Source: Halichondria panicea (taxonomy: Eukaryota; Porifera; Demospongiae; Suberitida; Halichondriidae). Taken from it: DNA of 64,000 nucleotides. Below, one piece after another: positions 40,975-53,760 of this stretch. The translations under genes were made by a program, and so were the position numbers. Where the stretch lies: the NCBI RefSeq assembly GCF_963675165.1, contig NC_087380.1, positions 698,303 to 762,302 of the forward strand, given 5' to 3'. Positions within the stretch are counted from its first letter, which is position 1; the number at the start of each line of letters is the position of its first letter. Under the pieces are notes generated by a model, which worked only from the letters and a program-made list of their open reading frames with translations, ran no database searches and was not told the origin of the DNA.

Positions 40975-43900
40975 AGAATAATATATGGAATACTCACATG
41001 TACATAATTATAATTATTCTTGTATAAGGGCAGAAGGTCTCTATACAACCACACTGGTATGTATAGCTACTTCATTCACACACTAACACTCACTGTGTTG
41101 GTTGACTGCCTGTCCTCTCATCACTCATGTCCTTGGATCCAGACCTCCGTAGCCTTAGTAACAACAGCACCACTATTACAATCAGTACTAGCACAGCAAT
41201 GGCCAAGACTCCAGCAACCACCCCACCAGCCACTGTACCAACATTGACCACTACACTCTCTGTGGGTGAGGTAGTAGCTATGGAAGAAGTTGGAGTAGCC
41301 ATAGAGGAAGTTGGAGTAGCCACTTGCGTCGGATTGGTGATGTCCTCAGGGCACTCTGGACTATTGAGGTTAGCAATGACAATCGGACAACTGTTAGTCA
41401 CACTGAGGCCTGCACTCTGCACCACAACGATTGGATCATTCTCAACCCACTGTTCCATTAGCCTAGCCAGTTGTATGGTGGATACACTCTCTGATCCAGT
41501 AAGCACAGCTCGGTAGGTCACATGACTAGGGGAGTCATCGAAACAAAGAATGAAGGGATTGAAAATGAGGGAAGAGTTGAATCCACAGGCACACTGGCTT
41601 TCAATGCCTTGTGTCAGACTATTGGTGATGTCATCTGTTTTCATATCAGCGTCTTGTTCAGTGTACACTCTGCAGTTTGTTATTCCCTCCAGACCAAGTT
41701 GAATGTGCAGGCCTGTGGAATGTGGAGTGGTTGGTATAAGCAAAAAGAAGCCTGATGCCAATAGAGCTATATATACATCATTGGGAGATTCATAGTATAC
41801 ATAAGAACTACAACAACTAGTGTGTTTACATTGTTCGTGTGAAATTGAATCAACAGCTATAAAAAACAAAACATAACACTTACTCATGAACTCAATGGTG
41901 TAGTGAGCAGCTACAGTGTGTTCCCCCTCAAGCTGACTGGAGGTGAGGATGACATGACAGCTGTACTGACCAGCGTCTGACAAGTAGAGAGTGTCAAAGT
42001 TGAGGGTTGCTGTGCTGGTCATGAGTGACCCTCCCTCCCTCGTCCACTGGTAGGAGAGGGTGGGTTGTAGAGAGGCCCCTCCACTCAGGGAACAAGTGAG
42101 GGAGAAACTCTGACCAGCCATTGGAACACCACTGGAGGTGATCACCACTTGTATGGCTGGATGGAAGAGAGTGGGTGCAAACAAAACAATAATTATAATC
42201 ATGTAAAGAAGCTCTGTTCACTTTCACTATAGCAGAATAAACAAAGCTGCTACAGCAACAGGTGGTCACAGCAAATAACTGAGACAGAGGCTATAGACAA
42301 CAACAAAATATAGCGGGGGTAAAAAATTCGTTCAACCTCGAAAACAGAGATTCAAGGAAGTAAACATTTCATTGTCTGCACTGCATTGTATGCGTTCCGG
42401 TAAGCCACACCTACATTTTTATGGGGACAATTTCGTGGAGGTCAGCTTGCCCACGAAAATTACCCGCTATACGATATAGATTCATGTACTGTTCTTGCAA
42501 TGCCTATAAAGGTAGGAAGAAAGTAACACATGTGTGAGAACTGACTTTGACAGAATGGCTCAGTCCCACTCCAGCTACGGTCTGGTTGACATGTTCTCAT
42601 ATTGTCTCCACGCAGCAAAAACCCCGTCCCACAAGAGTAAGTAGCAGTACTCCCATCAGTACGTGGAGGAGAGGTTGATGAATAGGTAATGACTCCATTA
42701 GTGATGCTGGGTAGGTCCTCACATGTTCCTGTAATCAATAATATGATATGATCAAAGAATCAGAAGTATAAGGTGTCAGTGTACACAAGTGGTGCTCCAT
42801 TGGTTGGTACAGGGAGGTCTGGACAAATCACTGCATGCAATAATGAGTGATACGATCAGTATAATGACTGTTATTACATATGAGGAACAGTATTCTCCAC
42901 AGTAGCATTTTTTTGCCATTCACCAACCTGTACAGGTAGGAGTACCACCAATTAGCGCACTCCACCCAGTGGTAGTACAAGTCCTTGATAGTGTCCCACT
43001 GAAGTCATACCCAGTCACACAGCTGTAGGTGGCAGTGGAGTCCACAGCTCTGGGGATGGTGGGATGACTGTAGGTCACTCCTCCATTGGTTGGTACGCCA
43101 AGGTTGGGGCAAATCACTAAATGGAAATAAGTTGATCGTTCAGTTGTCCGTTTTCACAATCAACAGCTATAACAAAACAACTTGTGACACCCAAACAATA
43201 AATCTTACTCACGATTACACACAGGTTCTGACCCACTCCAGTCTCCATTAGCCTGACAAGTCCTGGTCTGATCTCCACTACGTGTGTAGCCAGTGTTACA
43301 GGTGTAGGTAGCAATGTTTGAGAGGGTGGTCCCTGTTGTAGTGACTCTTCCATTGATAGGATCATCCAATGATCCACAGCTAACTACTGTAAGGAACAAC
43401 ATTACATGTGTACAATGTGCCTATTAAACTTCTAACCTGTACAAGTTGGACTACCACCATCAGTCCACCCACTGGCAGTACAGGTCCTTGGTACAGCTCC
43501 ACTGAATTCATACCCAGAGATACAGCTGTAGGTAACCGTGGAACCCACAGCTCTGGGAATGGTGAGGTCGCTGTAGGTCACCACTCCATTGGGCGGTAGT
43601 TGGACGTTGCGGCAAATCACTGAATAGAAATAACATTTAGTTATATAACTCATAAAGTCGTCAGTTTGAGTACATACGTGTACAAGTGAGGGGTGATCCA
43701 CTCCATGATCTGTCAGACTGACAGGTCCTAGTGCCTCCACCAGCTAACACGATGTACCCAGTGACACAGCTCTGTGTAGCCACGGTTCTCTCTAGTACGG
43801 GGGATGAGGGTGGATCGTAGACGATGAATCCATTGGTGAGGGTGAGGAGAGGACAGAGAGCTGTGGGGGAACACTTGATATCAGTTCAACAACACATCCC

Positions 43901-46900
43901 CCTCACCAGTACAGACAGGGTCATCTCCAGTGCTCCATCCACTAGCAGTACACGTCCTCACCATCAGTCCAGTCATATGGTAGCCAGGGTTACAGGTGTA
44001 GGTAGCCGTGGAGCCCTCATCTCTGGGGATGGTGGTGTCACTGTAGGTCACTCCTCCATTGGTTGGTACGCCAAGGTTGGGGCAAATCACTAAATGGAAA
44101 TAAGTTGATCGTTAAGTTGTCCGTTTTCACAATCAACAGCTATAAAACAACTTGTGACACCCAAACAATAAATCTTACTCACGATTACACACAGGTTCTG
44201 ACCCACTCCAGTCTCCATTAGCCTGACAAATCCTGGTCTGACCTCCACTACGTGTGTATCCAGTGTTACAGGTGTAGGTAGCAGTCATCATGAAGGTGGT
44301 TCCAGAGGATGTGTCCACTGCTCCATTGGAGGGGGCGTCCAGGGAACCACAGTCAACAGCTAAACAACAAAAATTAATTTGTATTTGATTATTGATGGTC
44401 ATACTGTACTCACGATTACAGGAAGGTTCTAACCCAGTCCAGTCTCTATTAGCCTGACAAGTCCTGGTCATATCTCCAGTCAGAGTGTAGCCAGTGTCAC
44501 AGGTGTAGGTAGCAATGCTTGAGAGGGTGGTCCCTGTTGTAGTGACTCTTCCATTGATAGGATCATCCAATGATCCACAGCTAACTGTAAGGAACAACAT
44601 TACATGTGTATACAATGTGCCTATTAAACTTCTAACCTGTACAAGTTGGACTACCACCATCAGACCACCCACTGACAGTACAGGTCCTTGGTACACCTCC
44701 ACTGAATTCATACCCAGAGATACAGCTGTAGGTAACCGTGGAACCTACAGCTCTGGGAATGGTGGGGTCGCTGTAGGTCACCACTCCATTGGGCGGTAGT
44801 TGGACGTTGGGGCAAATCACTGAATAGAAAGTTATATAACTCATAAAGTCGTCAGTTTGAGTACATACGTGTACAAGTGAGGGGTGATCCACTCCATGAT
44901 CTGTCAGACTGACAGGTCCTAGTGCCTCCACCAGCTAACACGATGTACCCAGTGACACAGCTCTGTGTAGCCACGGTTCTCTCTAGTACGGGGGATGAGG
45001 GTGGATCGTAGACGATGAATCCATTGGTGAGGGTGAGGAGAGGACAGAGAGCTGTGGGGGAACACTTGATATCAGTTCAACAACACATCCCCCTCACCAG
45101 TACAGACAGGGTCATCTCCAGTGCTCCATCCACTAGCAGTACACGTCCTCACCATCAGTCCAGTCATATGGTAGCCAGGGTTACAGGTGTAGGTAGCCGT
45201 GGAGCCCTCATCTCTGGGGATGGTGGTGTCACTGTAGGTCACTCCTCCATTGGTTGGTACGCCAAGGTTGGGGCAAATCACTAAATGGAAATAAGTTGAT
45301 CGTTAAGTTGTCCGTTTTCACAATCAACAGCTATAAAACAACTTGTGACACCCAAACAATAAATCTTACTCACGATTACACACAGGTTCTGACCCACTCC
45401 AGTCTCCATTAGCCTGACAAATCCTGGTCTGACCTCCACTACGTGTGTATCCAGTGTTACAGGTGTAGGTAGCAGTCATCATGAAGGTGGTTCCAGAGGA
45501 TGTGTCCACTGCTCCATTGGAGGGGGCGTCCAGGGAACCACAGTCAACAGCTAAACAACAAAAATTAATTTGTATTTGATTATTGATGGTCATACTGTAC
45601 TCACGATTACAGGAAGGTTCTAACCCAGTCCAGTCTCTATTAGCCTGACAAGTCCTGGTCATATCTCCAGTCAGAGTGTAGCCAGTGTCACAGGTGTAGG
45701 TAGCAATGTTTGAGAGGGTGGTCCCTGTTGTAGTGACTCTTCCATTGATAGGATCATCCAATGATCCACAGCTAACTGTAAGGAACAACATTACACGTGT
45801 ATACAATGTGCCTATTAAACTTCTAACCTGTACAAGTTGGACTACCACCATCAGACCACCCACTGACAGTACAGGTCCTTGGTACACCTCCACTGAATTC
45901 ATACCCAGAGACACAGCTGTAGGTAACCGTGGAACCTACAGCTCTGGGAATGGTGGGGTCGCTGTAGGTCACCACTCCATTGGGCGGTAGTTGGACGTTG
46001 GGGCAAATCACTGAATAGAAAGTTATATAACTCATAAAGTCGTCAGTTTGAGTACATACGTGTACAAGTGAGGGGTGATCCACTCCATGATCTATCAGAC
46101 TGACAGGTCCTAGTGCCTCCACCAGCTAACACGGTGTACCCAGTGATACAGCTCTGTGTAGCAATGGCTCCCTCTAGTACGGGGGATGAGGGTGGATCGT
46201 AGACGATGACTCCATTGGTGAGGGTGAGGAGAGGACAGATAGCTGTGGGGGAACACTTGATATCAGTTCAACAACACATCCCCCTCACCAGTACAGACAG
46301 GGTCATCTCCAGTGCTCCATCCACTAGCAGTACACGTCCTCACCATCAGTCCAGTCATATGGTAGCCAGGGTTACAGGTGTAGGTAGCCGTGGAGCCCTC
46401 ATCTCTGGGGATGGTGGTGTCACTGTAGGTCACTCCTCCATTGGTTGGTACGCCAAGGTTGGGGCAAATCACTAAATGGAAATAAGTTGATCGTTAAGTT
46501 GTCCGTTTTCACAATCAACAGCTATAACAAAACAACTTGTGACACCCAAACAATAAATCTTACTCACGATTACACACAGGTTCTGACCCACTCCAGTCTC
46601 CATTAGCCTGACAAATCCTGGTCTGACCTCCACTACGTGTGTATCCAGTATTACAGGTGTAGGTAGCAGTCATCATGAAGGTGGTTCCAGAGGATGTATC
46701 CACTGCTCCATTGGAGGGGGCGTCCAGGGAACCACAGTCAACAGCTAAACAACAAAAATTAATTTGTATTTGATTATTGATGGTCATACTGTACTCACGA
46801 TTACAGGAAGGTTCTAACCCAGTCCAGTCTCTATTAGCCTGACAAGTCCTGGTCATATCTCCAGTCAGAGTGTAGCCAGTGTCACAGGTGTAGGTAGCAA

Positions 46901-49900
46901 TGCTTGAGAGGGTGGTCCCTGTTGTAGTGACTCTTCCATTGATAGGATCATCCAATGATCCACAGCTAACTGTAAGGAACAACATTACACGTGTATACAA
47001 TGTGCCTATTAAACTTCTAACCTGTACAAGTTGGACTACCACCATCAGACCACCCACTGGCAGTACAGGTCCTTGGTACACCTCCACTGAATTCATACCC
47101 AGAGACACAGCTGTAGGTAACCGTGGAACCCACAGCTCTGGGAATGGTGGGGTCGCTGTAGGTCACCACTCCATTGGGCGGTAGTGTGACGTTGGGGCAA
47201 ATCACTGAATAGAAAGTTATATAACTCATAAAGTCGTCAGTTTGAGTACATACGTGTACAAGTGAGGGATGTTCCACTCCATGATCTATCAGACTGACAG
47301 GTCCTAGTGCCTCCACCAGCTAACACGGTGTACCCAGTGATACAGCTCTGTGTAGCAATGGCTCCCTCTAGTACGGGGGATGAGGGTGGATCGTAGACGA
47401 TGACTCCATTGGTGAGGGTGAGGAGAGGACAGATAGCTGTGGGGGAACACTTGATATCAGTTCAACAACACATCCCCCTCACCAGTACAGACAGGGTCAT
47501 CTCCAGTGCTCCATCCACTAGCAGTACACGTCCTCACCATCAGTCCAGTCATATGGTAGCCAGGGTTACAGGTGTAGGTAGCCGTGGAGCCCTCATCTCT
47601 GGGGATGGTGGTGTCACTGTAGGTCACTCCTCCATTGGTTGGTACGCCAAGGTTGGGGCAAATCACTAAATGGAAATAAGTTGATCGTTAAGTTGTCCGT
47701 TTTCACAATCAACAGCTATAACAAAACAACTTGTGACACCCAAACAATAAATCTTACTCACGATTACACACAGGTTCTGACCCACTCCAGTCTCCATTAG
47801 CCTGACAAATCCTGGTCTGACCTCCACTACGTGTGTAGCCAGTGTTACAGGTGTAGGTAGCAGTCATCATGAAGGTGGTTCCAGAGGATGTGTCCACTGC
47901 TCCATTGGAGGGGGCGTCCAGGGAACCACAGTCAACAGCTAAACAACAAAAATTAATTTGTATTTGATTATTGATGGTCATACTGTACTCACGATTACAG
48001 GAAGGTTCTAACCCAGTCCAGTCTCTATTAGCCTGACAAGTCCTGGTCATATCTCCAGTCAGAGTGTAGCCAGTGTTACAGGTGTAGGTAGCAGTGTTTG
48101 AGAGGGTGGTCCCTGTTGTAGTGACTCTTCCATTGATAGGATCATCCAATGATCCACAGCTAACTGTAAGGAACAACATTACACGTGTATACAATGTGCC
48201 TATTAAACTTCTAACCTGTACAAGTTGGACTACCACCATTACTCCACCCAGTGACAGTACAGGTCCTTGGTACACCTCCACTGAATTCATACCCAGAGAC
48301 ACAGCTGTAGGTAACCGTGGAACCCACAGCTCTGGGAATGGTGAGGTCGCTGTAGGTCACCACTCCATTGGGCGGTAGTTGGACGTTGGGGCAAATCACT
48401 GAATAGAAAGTTATATAACTCATAAAGTCGTCAGTTTGAGTACATACGTTCACAAGTGAGGGGTGTTCCACTCCATGATCTATCAGACTGACAGGTCCTA
48501 GTGCCTCCACCAGCTAACACGGTGTACCCAGTGACACAGCTCTGTGTAGCCATGGTTCCCTCTAGTACGGGAGATGAGGGTGGATCGTAGACGATGACTC
48601 CATTGGTGAGGGTGAGGAGAGGACAGATAGCTGTGGGGGAACACTTGATATCAGTTCAACAACACATCCCCCTCACCAGTACAGACAGGGTCATCTCCAG
48701 TGCTCCATCCACTAGCAGTACACGTCCTCACCATCAGTCCAGTCATCTGGTAGCCAGGGTTACAGGTGTAGGTAGCCGTGGAGCCCTCATCTCTGGGGAT
48801 GGTGGTGTCACTGTAGGTCACTCCTCCATTGGTTGGTACGCCAAGGTTGGGGCAAATCACTAAATGGAAATAAGTTGATCGTTAAGTTGTCCGTTTTCAC
48901 AATCAACAGCTATAACAAAACAACTTGTGACACCCAAACAATAAATCTTACTCACGATTACACACAGGTTCTGACCCACTCCAGTCTCCATTAGCCTGAC
49001 AAATCCTGGTCTGACCTCCACTACGTGTGTAGCCAGTGTTACAGGTGTAGGTAGCAGTCATCATGAAGGTGGTTCCAGAGGATGTGTCCACTGCTCCATT
49101 GGAGGGGGCGTCCAGGGAACCACAGTCAACAGCTAAACAACAAAAATTAATTTGTATTTGATTATTGATGGTCATACTGTACTCACGATTACAGGAAGGT
49201 TCTAACCCAGTCCAGTCTCTATTAGCCTGACAAGTCCTGGTCATATCTCCAGTCAGAGTGTAGCCAGTGTTACAGGTGTAGGTAGCAGTGTTTGAGAGGG
49301 TGGTCCCTGTTGTAGTGACTCTTCCATTGATAGGATCATCCAATGATCCACAGCTAACTGTAAGGAACAACATTACACGTGTATACAATGTGCCTATTAA
49401 ACTTCTAACCTGTACAAGTTGGACTACCACCATTACTCCACCCAGTGACAGTACAGGTCCTTGGCATACCTCCACTGAATTCATACCCAGAGACACAGCT
49501 GTAGGTAACCGTGGAACCCACAGCTCTGGGAATGGTGAGGTCGCTGTAGGTCACCACTCCATTGGCCGGTAGTTGGACGTTGGGGCAAATCACTGAATAG
49601 AAAGTTATATAACTCATAAAGTCGTCAGTTTGAGTACATACGTTCACAAGTGAGGGGTGATCCACTCCATGATCTATCAGACTGACAGGTCCTAGTGCCT
49701 CCACCAGCTAACACGGTGTACCCAGTGACACAGCTCTGTGTAGCCATGGCTCCCTCTAGTATGGGGGATGAGGGTGGATCGTAGACGATGAATCCATTGG
49801 TGAGGGTGAGGAGAGGACAGATAGCTGTGGGGGAACACTTGATATCAGTTCAACAACACATCCCCCTCACCAGTACAGACAGGGTCATATCCAGTGCTCC

Positions 49901-52181
49901 ATCCACTAGCAGTACACGTCCTCACTATCAGTCCAGTCATATGGTAGCCAGGGTTACAGGAGTAGGTAGCCGTGGAGCCCTCATCTCTGGGGATGGTGGT
50001 GTCACTGTAGGTCACTCCTCCATTGGTTGGTACGCCAAGGTTGGGGCAAATCACTAAATGGAAATAAGTTGATCGTTAAGTTGTCCGTTTTCACAATCAA
50101 CAGCTATAACAAAACAACTTGTGACACCCAAACAATAAATCTTACTCACGATTACACACAGGTTCTGACCCACTCCAGTCTCCATTAGCCTGACAAATCC
50201 TGGTCTGACCTCCACTACGTGTGTATCCAGTGTTACAGGTGTAGGTAGCAGTCATCATGAAGGTGGTTCCAGAGGATGTGTCCACTGCTCCATTGGAGGG
50301 GGCGTCCAGGGAACCACAGTCAACAGCTAAACAACAAAAATTAATTTGTATTTGATTATTGATGGTCATACTGTACTCACGATTACAGGAAGGTTCTAAC
50401 CCAGTCCAGTCTCTATTAGCCTGACAAGTCCTGGTCATATCTCCAGTCAGAGTGTAGCCAGTGTTACAGGTGTAGGTAACAATGCTTGAGAGGGTGGTCC
50501 CTGTTGTAGTGACTCTTCCATTGATAGGATCATCCAAAGATCCACAGCTAACTGTAAGGAACAACATTACACGTGTATACAATGTGCCTATTAAACTTCT
50601 AACCTGTACAAGTTGGACTACCACCATCAGACCACCCACTGACAGTACAGGTCCTTGGTACACCTCCACTGAATTCATACCCAGAGACACAGCTGTAGGT
50701 AACCGTGGAACCCACAGCTCTGGGAATGGTGGGGTCGCTGTAGGTCACCACTCCATTGGGCGGTAGTTGGACGTTGGGGCAAATCACTGAATAGAAATAG
50801 CATTTAGTTATATAACTCATAAAGTCGTCAGTTTGAGTACATACGTTCACAAGTGATGGGTGTTCCACTCCATGATCTATCAGACTGACAGGTCCTAGTG
50901 CCTCCACCAGCTAACATGGTGTACCCAGTGACACAGCTCTGTGTAGCCATGGTTCCCTGAGGGTGTGGTGAGGTACTAGAGCCATAGCTAATCATTACAT
51001 TGACCAGTGAAGGAAGGTCATCACAGAGAGCTGTGGGGGAACACTTGACATCAGTTCAACAACACATCACTGTAGAACAACATCTATCAACCATGCCATT
51101 GGTGGGGTCAGTGAGTGGGCCACAGTCAACAGCTACAGTGTATAATAATAAGCTTTAAAAACAGGTGGCCACGGTGTTCACTGGTCTAGTATTCATGGTC
51201 TCCGCATTATAGCCAATCATCCCATTGGTTGGAGCAGGCAAGTCAGAGCAGGTAGTGGTGCTGACTGCACACATTATAATGAAAGCAATTTTACACTCTT
51301 GGTCGGTACAGATGGCCAGGACAAAATTTAATGACAATGCTAGAAAAATATTGATAATAGTTACTCTTACGTTCACAAGTGGGTCTCACAGTGCTACTCC
51401 ACATCATTGTATCATCATTACAGGTGATGGATGAGATGGTCGCCACAGCGTACCCAGGGTCACAGGTGTAGGTGGCCATGTTGGTGTCTGCATCGTATGA
51501 GATCATTCCATTAGACAGGGGACTCAGTGTGGGACAGGGAGCTGTGGGGGGTGGGGGTTAGTATTGGACATAGACAATATAGTCAGCACTCACTGAAGGT
51601 GACACATTTACTCTCATTGGTGGCAGTCCTCACACAGCAGTGTTCTCCATCAGGACTGAAGTGTGTGGGACCACGATACAGAACAACGCCAAAATTAGGA
51701 ACATCTCTGATGAACACTTCGTCCTGAACTGCCAACGATCTACTTTCAAATTGCAATGCACTCCCATTGGGGAACAGCCACAATACACTACCAGTGTCTT
51801 CGGTGTAGCAAACCCAGGGGCGTGGTAGACTATTAGCTCCTGATCCAACATCAGAGAATGAGATGATCTCTCCAGTGTGGTCAGTGCCATCGGGCTCATT
51901 GGATGCTGCCAGTCCAGCTGTATGCCATAATACAATAATTGATGATCTGATACCAAACCTATAATACTTGTTTCATCTACTATCCAATAGCACAGGTTAG
52001 TATTAGCTTAGCCATAATTATAGCTGACTGCATGATAGTAGATCTATCTATGCATGATCTATATCAACTCACTCAAAGCCTGCTGTCCATACACAAGAGA
52101 AGCACTTCCCAGCAGACAGCAGAGAAACAACCTTGAGGGGAACATTCTCATTATTCTTGTAGCCAAGAGTTCATTATTCAT
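40796..52181 (-). CDS. R8: giant SCR receptor (about 36 SCR domains), ITAM-like tail
   Basis: In-frame ATGs at 52181 and 52151, TAG at 40796-40798. Exons: signal 52076-52181, IgN about 51594-51920, SCR1 51360-51545, an SCR-e variant at 50840-51040, a run of 33 SCR exons of five types (a, b, c, d, e) from 50790 down to 42920, a last SCR 42540-42735, IgM 41880-42165, JMD/TM 41093-41715, tail 40796-40974. Two truncated SCR stubs (51165-51265 with 51070-51130, and 42780-42830) sit at the two ends of the run and are presumably skipped. All other exons look open with phase 1-1 borders. The scale and periodic layout recall the long homologous repeats of complement receptor 1; any ligand is unknown. 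This is the best candidate for a working member of the family. Confidence 0.85.
41093..41715 (-). CDS. R8 juxtamembrane domain and transmembrane exon
   Basis: LHIQLGLEGITNCRVYTEQD, GIESQCACGFNSSL, SHVTYRAVLTGSESVSTIQL, ENDPIVVVQSAGLSVTNSCP, stalk with two ATPTSS units, VVNVGTVAGGVVAGVLAIAV helix and LRLRRSGSKDMSDERTGSQ. Six Cys before the stalk are conserved between copies. Confidence 0.8.
41880..42165 (-). CDS. R8 membrane-side Ig exon (IgM)
   Basis: AIQVVITSSGVPMAGQSFSL, TCSLSGGASLQPTLSYQWTR and DAGQYSCHVILTSSQLEGEH. Intact; the intron to the JMD exon happens to be open in this frame. Confidence 0.85.
42540..51545 (-). CDS. R8 SCR exons
   Basis: Types by their starts: a ICPNVQLPPNGVVTYSD, b VSCGSLDDPINGRVTTTGTT, c DCGSLDAPSNGAVDTSSGTT, d ICPNLGVPTNGGVTYSDTTI, e CPLLTLTNGFIVYDPPSSP. 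Counts: a 7, b 7, c 6, d 7 (one variant at 42920 with YSHPTIPRAVDS), e 7 (one variant at 50840), plus SCR1 (51360) and the last SCR (42540). The b exon at 43205 carries a c-like end (TYTCNTGYTRSGDQTRTCQA), a hybrid that marks a recombination point. Confidence 0.85.
42780..42830 (-). pseudogene. SCR stub at the 3' end of the R8 array
   Basis: Only the first ~17 codons (ICPDLPVPTNGAPLVYTDT) remain, running into unrelated AGTATAAGG sequence. The identical stub with the same junction occurs in R9 at 56370-56437, so the break predates the divergence of these two loci. Confidence 0.75.
43881..51040 (-). repeat. Six tandem 1.19-kb units, five SCR exons each
   Basis: Type-d exons start at 43881, 45072, 46263, 47457, 48651 and 49845, spacing 1191, 1191, 1194, 1194 and 1194 bp. 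Exons and introns are nearly identical between units; differences are single bases and 3-bp steps (for example loss of a 9-nt stretch TAGCATTTA in inner units against 43630 and 50800). Half a unit more lies at 42920-43865. The pattern indicates unequal crossing-over with homogenisation, and copy number is likely polymorphic. Confidence 0.95.
51070..51265 (-). pseudogene. Truncated SCR stubs at the 5' end of the R8 array
   Basis: The exon matching 37265-37470 keeps only TTCSDLPAPTNGMIGYNAET through VNTVAT; about 135 bp with its second half and donor are gone near 51170. The neighbouring 51070-51130 keeps only the beginning of another SCR (CGPLTDPTNGMVD). Both are likely scars of the recombination that built the array. 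Confidence 0.75.
51594..51920 (-). CDS. R8 N-terminal Ig-like exon (IgN)
   Basis: GLAASNEPDGTDHTGEIISF, PRPWVCYTEDTGSVLWLFPN, VFIRDVPNFGVVLYRGPTHF and SPDGEHCCVRTATNESKC. Intact with CATACAG acceptor. Confidence 0.8.
52076..52181 (-). CDS. R8 signal-peptide exon
   Basis: MRMFPSRLFLCCLLGSASLV YGQQAL from 52151, or ten residues longer (MNNELLATRI) from 52181. Leaves in phase 1 at GTGAGT. A mobile element begins about 20 bp upstream of 52181, so the R8 promoter region differs from those of R3 and R9. Confidence 0.8.
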
Positions 52182-52200
52182 CCTATATTAAACTCTTGCT

Positions 52201-53080
52201 ATAAGCATAGATACACGAAAGAAAGGGATAGGCAACACCCAGCACTTCCGTTGGATGAGGCGAGTTGCTAAAAAGGGGCGTGTAATGAGCAAAAAGGGGT
52301 GTGTGCACTCAAAATGTCAGTAAAGATTTTAATTAATAGTTTATAGTATTATAGCAAACTGTGCTCTTGAGGAGACACCAGATACACTTAGACATAGGCT
52401 ATTAATCTTTTAGAGCTACTATATGCAAAGTGATGAGAAAGTGAGCTCCAAAGGGGTGTCAGTACACTCTACAAACCATAACAGGTATGTTCCCAAGTCC
52501 TTCAAATGCCATCTCTTCGATCACACAATACAGATAAAGATACTTGTGTTCCACTTTCTAATACCTAAACTGTGTCTTAGAGCACTTCAAACTACATTAC
52601 CATGTACAGTAAGAGCAGGAGAGGTACGCAAACTTTCTGGACTTCGGACAAGCGTTTCATGGTGCTGCTACTACTTCACTGCATTGAGAGCTGGAAAATA
52701 TGCTTTGTTCCATGCAGTTATAAACACACTTTAATTCTGTGAAACGTACATGTTATAAAATTATTTCATATTGGAGATATAGGTACATAAACTGACAAAT
52801 CGGTGTTTTTTCACACAAATCAAGCTGAATAAAAGAAAACTCGGCACTAACATAGCAACTGTAGCTATCAGTAGTGCTGGGTCTATGTGTGCATGATGCC
52901 TGATTGCTTTGAATTTCTCTTTTAGGCCCCCTACGAGAAAAATAAGCAGATATAGGGATCATTGTGTACTTTCTTGAGCGCAACTCGCCTCCAACCAGAG
53001 GGTGTGACGTCACACACTGCATTTACCTAGCATCACGTGGGGCGTTGCCTATCCCTTTCTTTCGTGTATCTATGCTATAA
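52201..53080. mobile_element. About 880-bp inverted-repeat element upstream of R8
   Basis: Ends GCATAGATACACGAAAGAAA and its complement, followed by GGGATAGGCAAC. The R9 locus reads CTTGCTAGGTTAGC at 58378-58391 with no insert, giving the empty site. The ends resemble the 3582-4357 element. Open frames inside (52423-52734 plus, 52753-53022 minus) match nothing I know and are probably chance. Confidence 0.75.
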
Positions 53081-53254
53081 GGTTAGCTGATATTGCTCAA
53101 AATTAATTAGACTCTAATTGCATTCTTGCGAATCTGATTGGTTCATACTGAAAGCACACACTATACAAAGTCATGATAAGGAAGTGTGCACATTACATTG
53201 CAGTTCTATTTATAGCTGTTCAGTGGTCCCAGTTAGTGTGTGTAGTGTCATCTC

Positions 53255-53760
53255 CCTCCATTGTATCCAGGGAACAGGTCCAATAGTACTGCCTGTAGAG
53301 ACTTGTTGACTGTCATGGCATAGTCCTTGCCCAGGTCATGACGACAGTTGGGGCAGCTGTACACGTCTTGAAGGAACGACTCAGACACGTCTAGTGTGGG
53401 TGTGTGTGTGTGTGTGTGGGGGGGGGTAAGTGAGGGACGCAGTGGAATAGTGTACGTACACTTGCATAAGATACTCAAAGCAAAACCATGCAGTTTACTG
53501 GATGCATGCACAATAATTATAGAAATTGATGCATTAAAAAAGGTCTATGAAACTAAAATTATTATGAAGTCACACATATACAATGTGTATGTAAATGACA
53601 CAGTACATTAGTGATCTCTCTATAGTCAGTGGTTTCTCTCCACCTTACAGATGTTGTGGCTGCAGGTGGTAGTGACGGGCTGGTAGAACACCTCCTGACA
53701 CATGATGCAGTTGAATGTCTCCTGGATACGACTCAGCAGACCAGCCTTAGGGAGGAAACA
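53255..53760 (-). pseudogene. UHRF1-like fragment C (RING exons only)
   Basis: Exon 53643-53745 gives [20 protein letters not shown] and TTCSHNICK; exon 53255-53392 gives [20 protein letters not shown] and LFPGYNGGR. Four bases (CACC on the plus strand, at 53367) are missing compared with A and B, so SFKVDVYSC becomes SFLQDVYSC only by a frame change. Nothing else of the gene is present. A TG/GGG run lies in the intron (53396-53428). Confidence 0.85.

Noticed and set aside
27622-50766. Plus-strand 89-94 codon frames repeated in the SCR array (for example 45706-45990 and 46206-46475)
   Set aside because: Exact antisense of SCR exons a, b, d, e; periodic because of the 1.19-kb units.
52423-53022. 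Possible transposase or novel gene inside the 52201-53080 element
   Set aside because: Short frames on both strands with no DDE-type or zinc-finger pattern; no homologous frame in the related 3582-4357 element.
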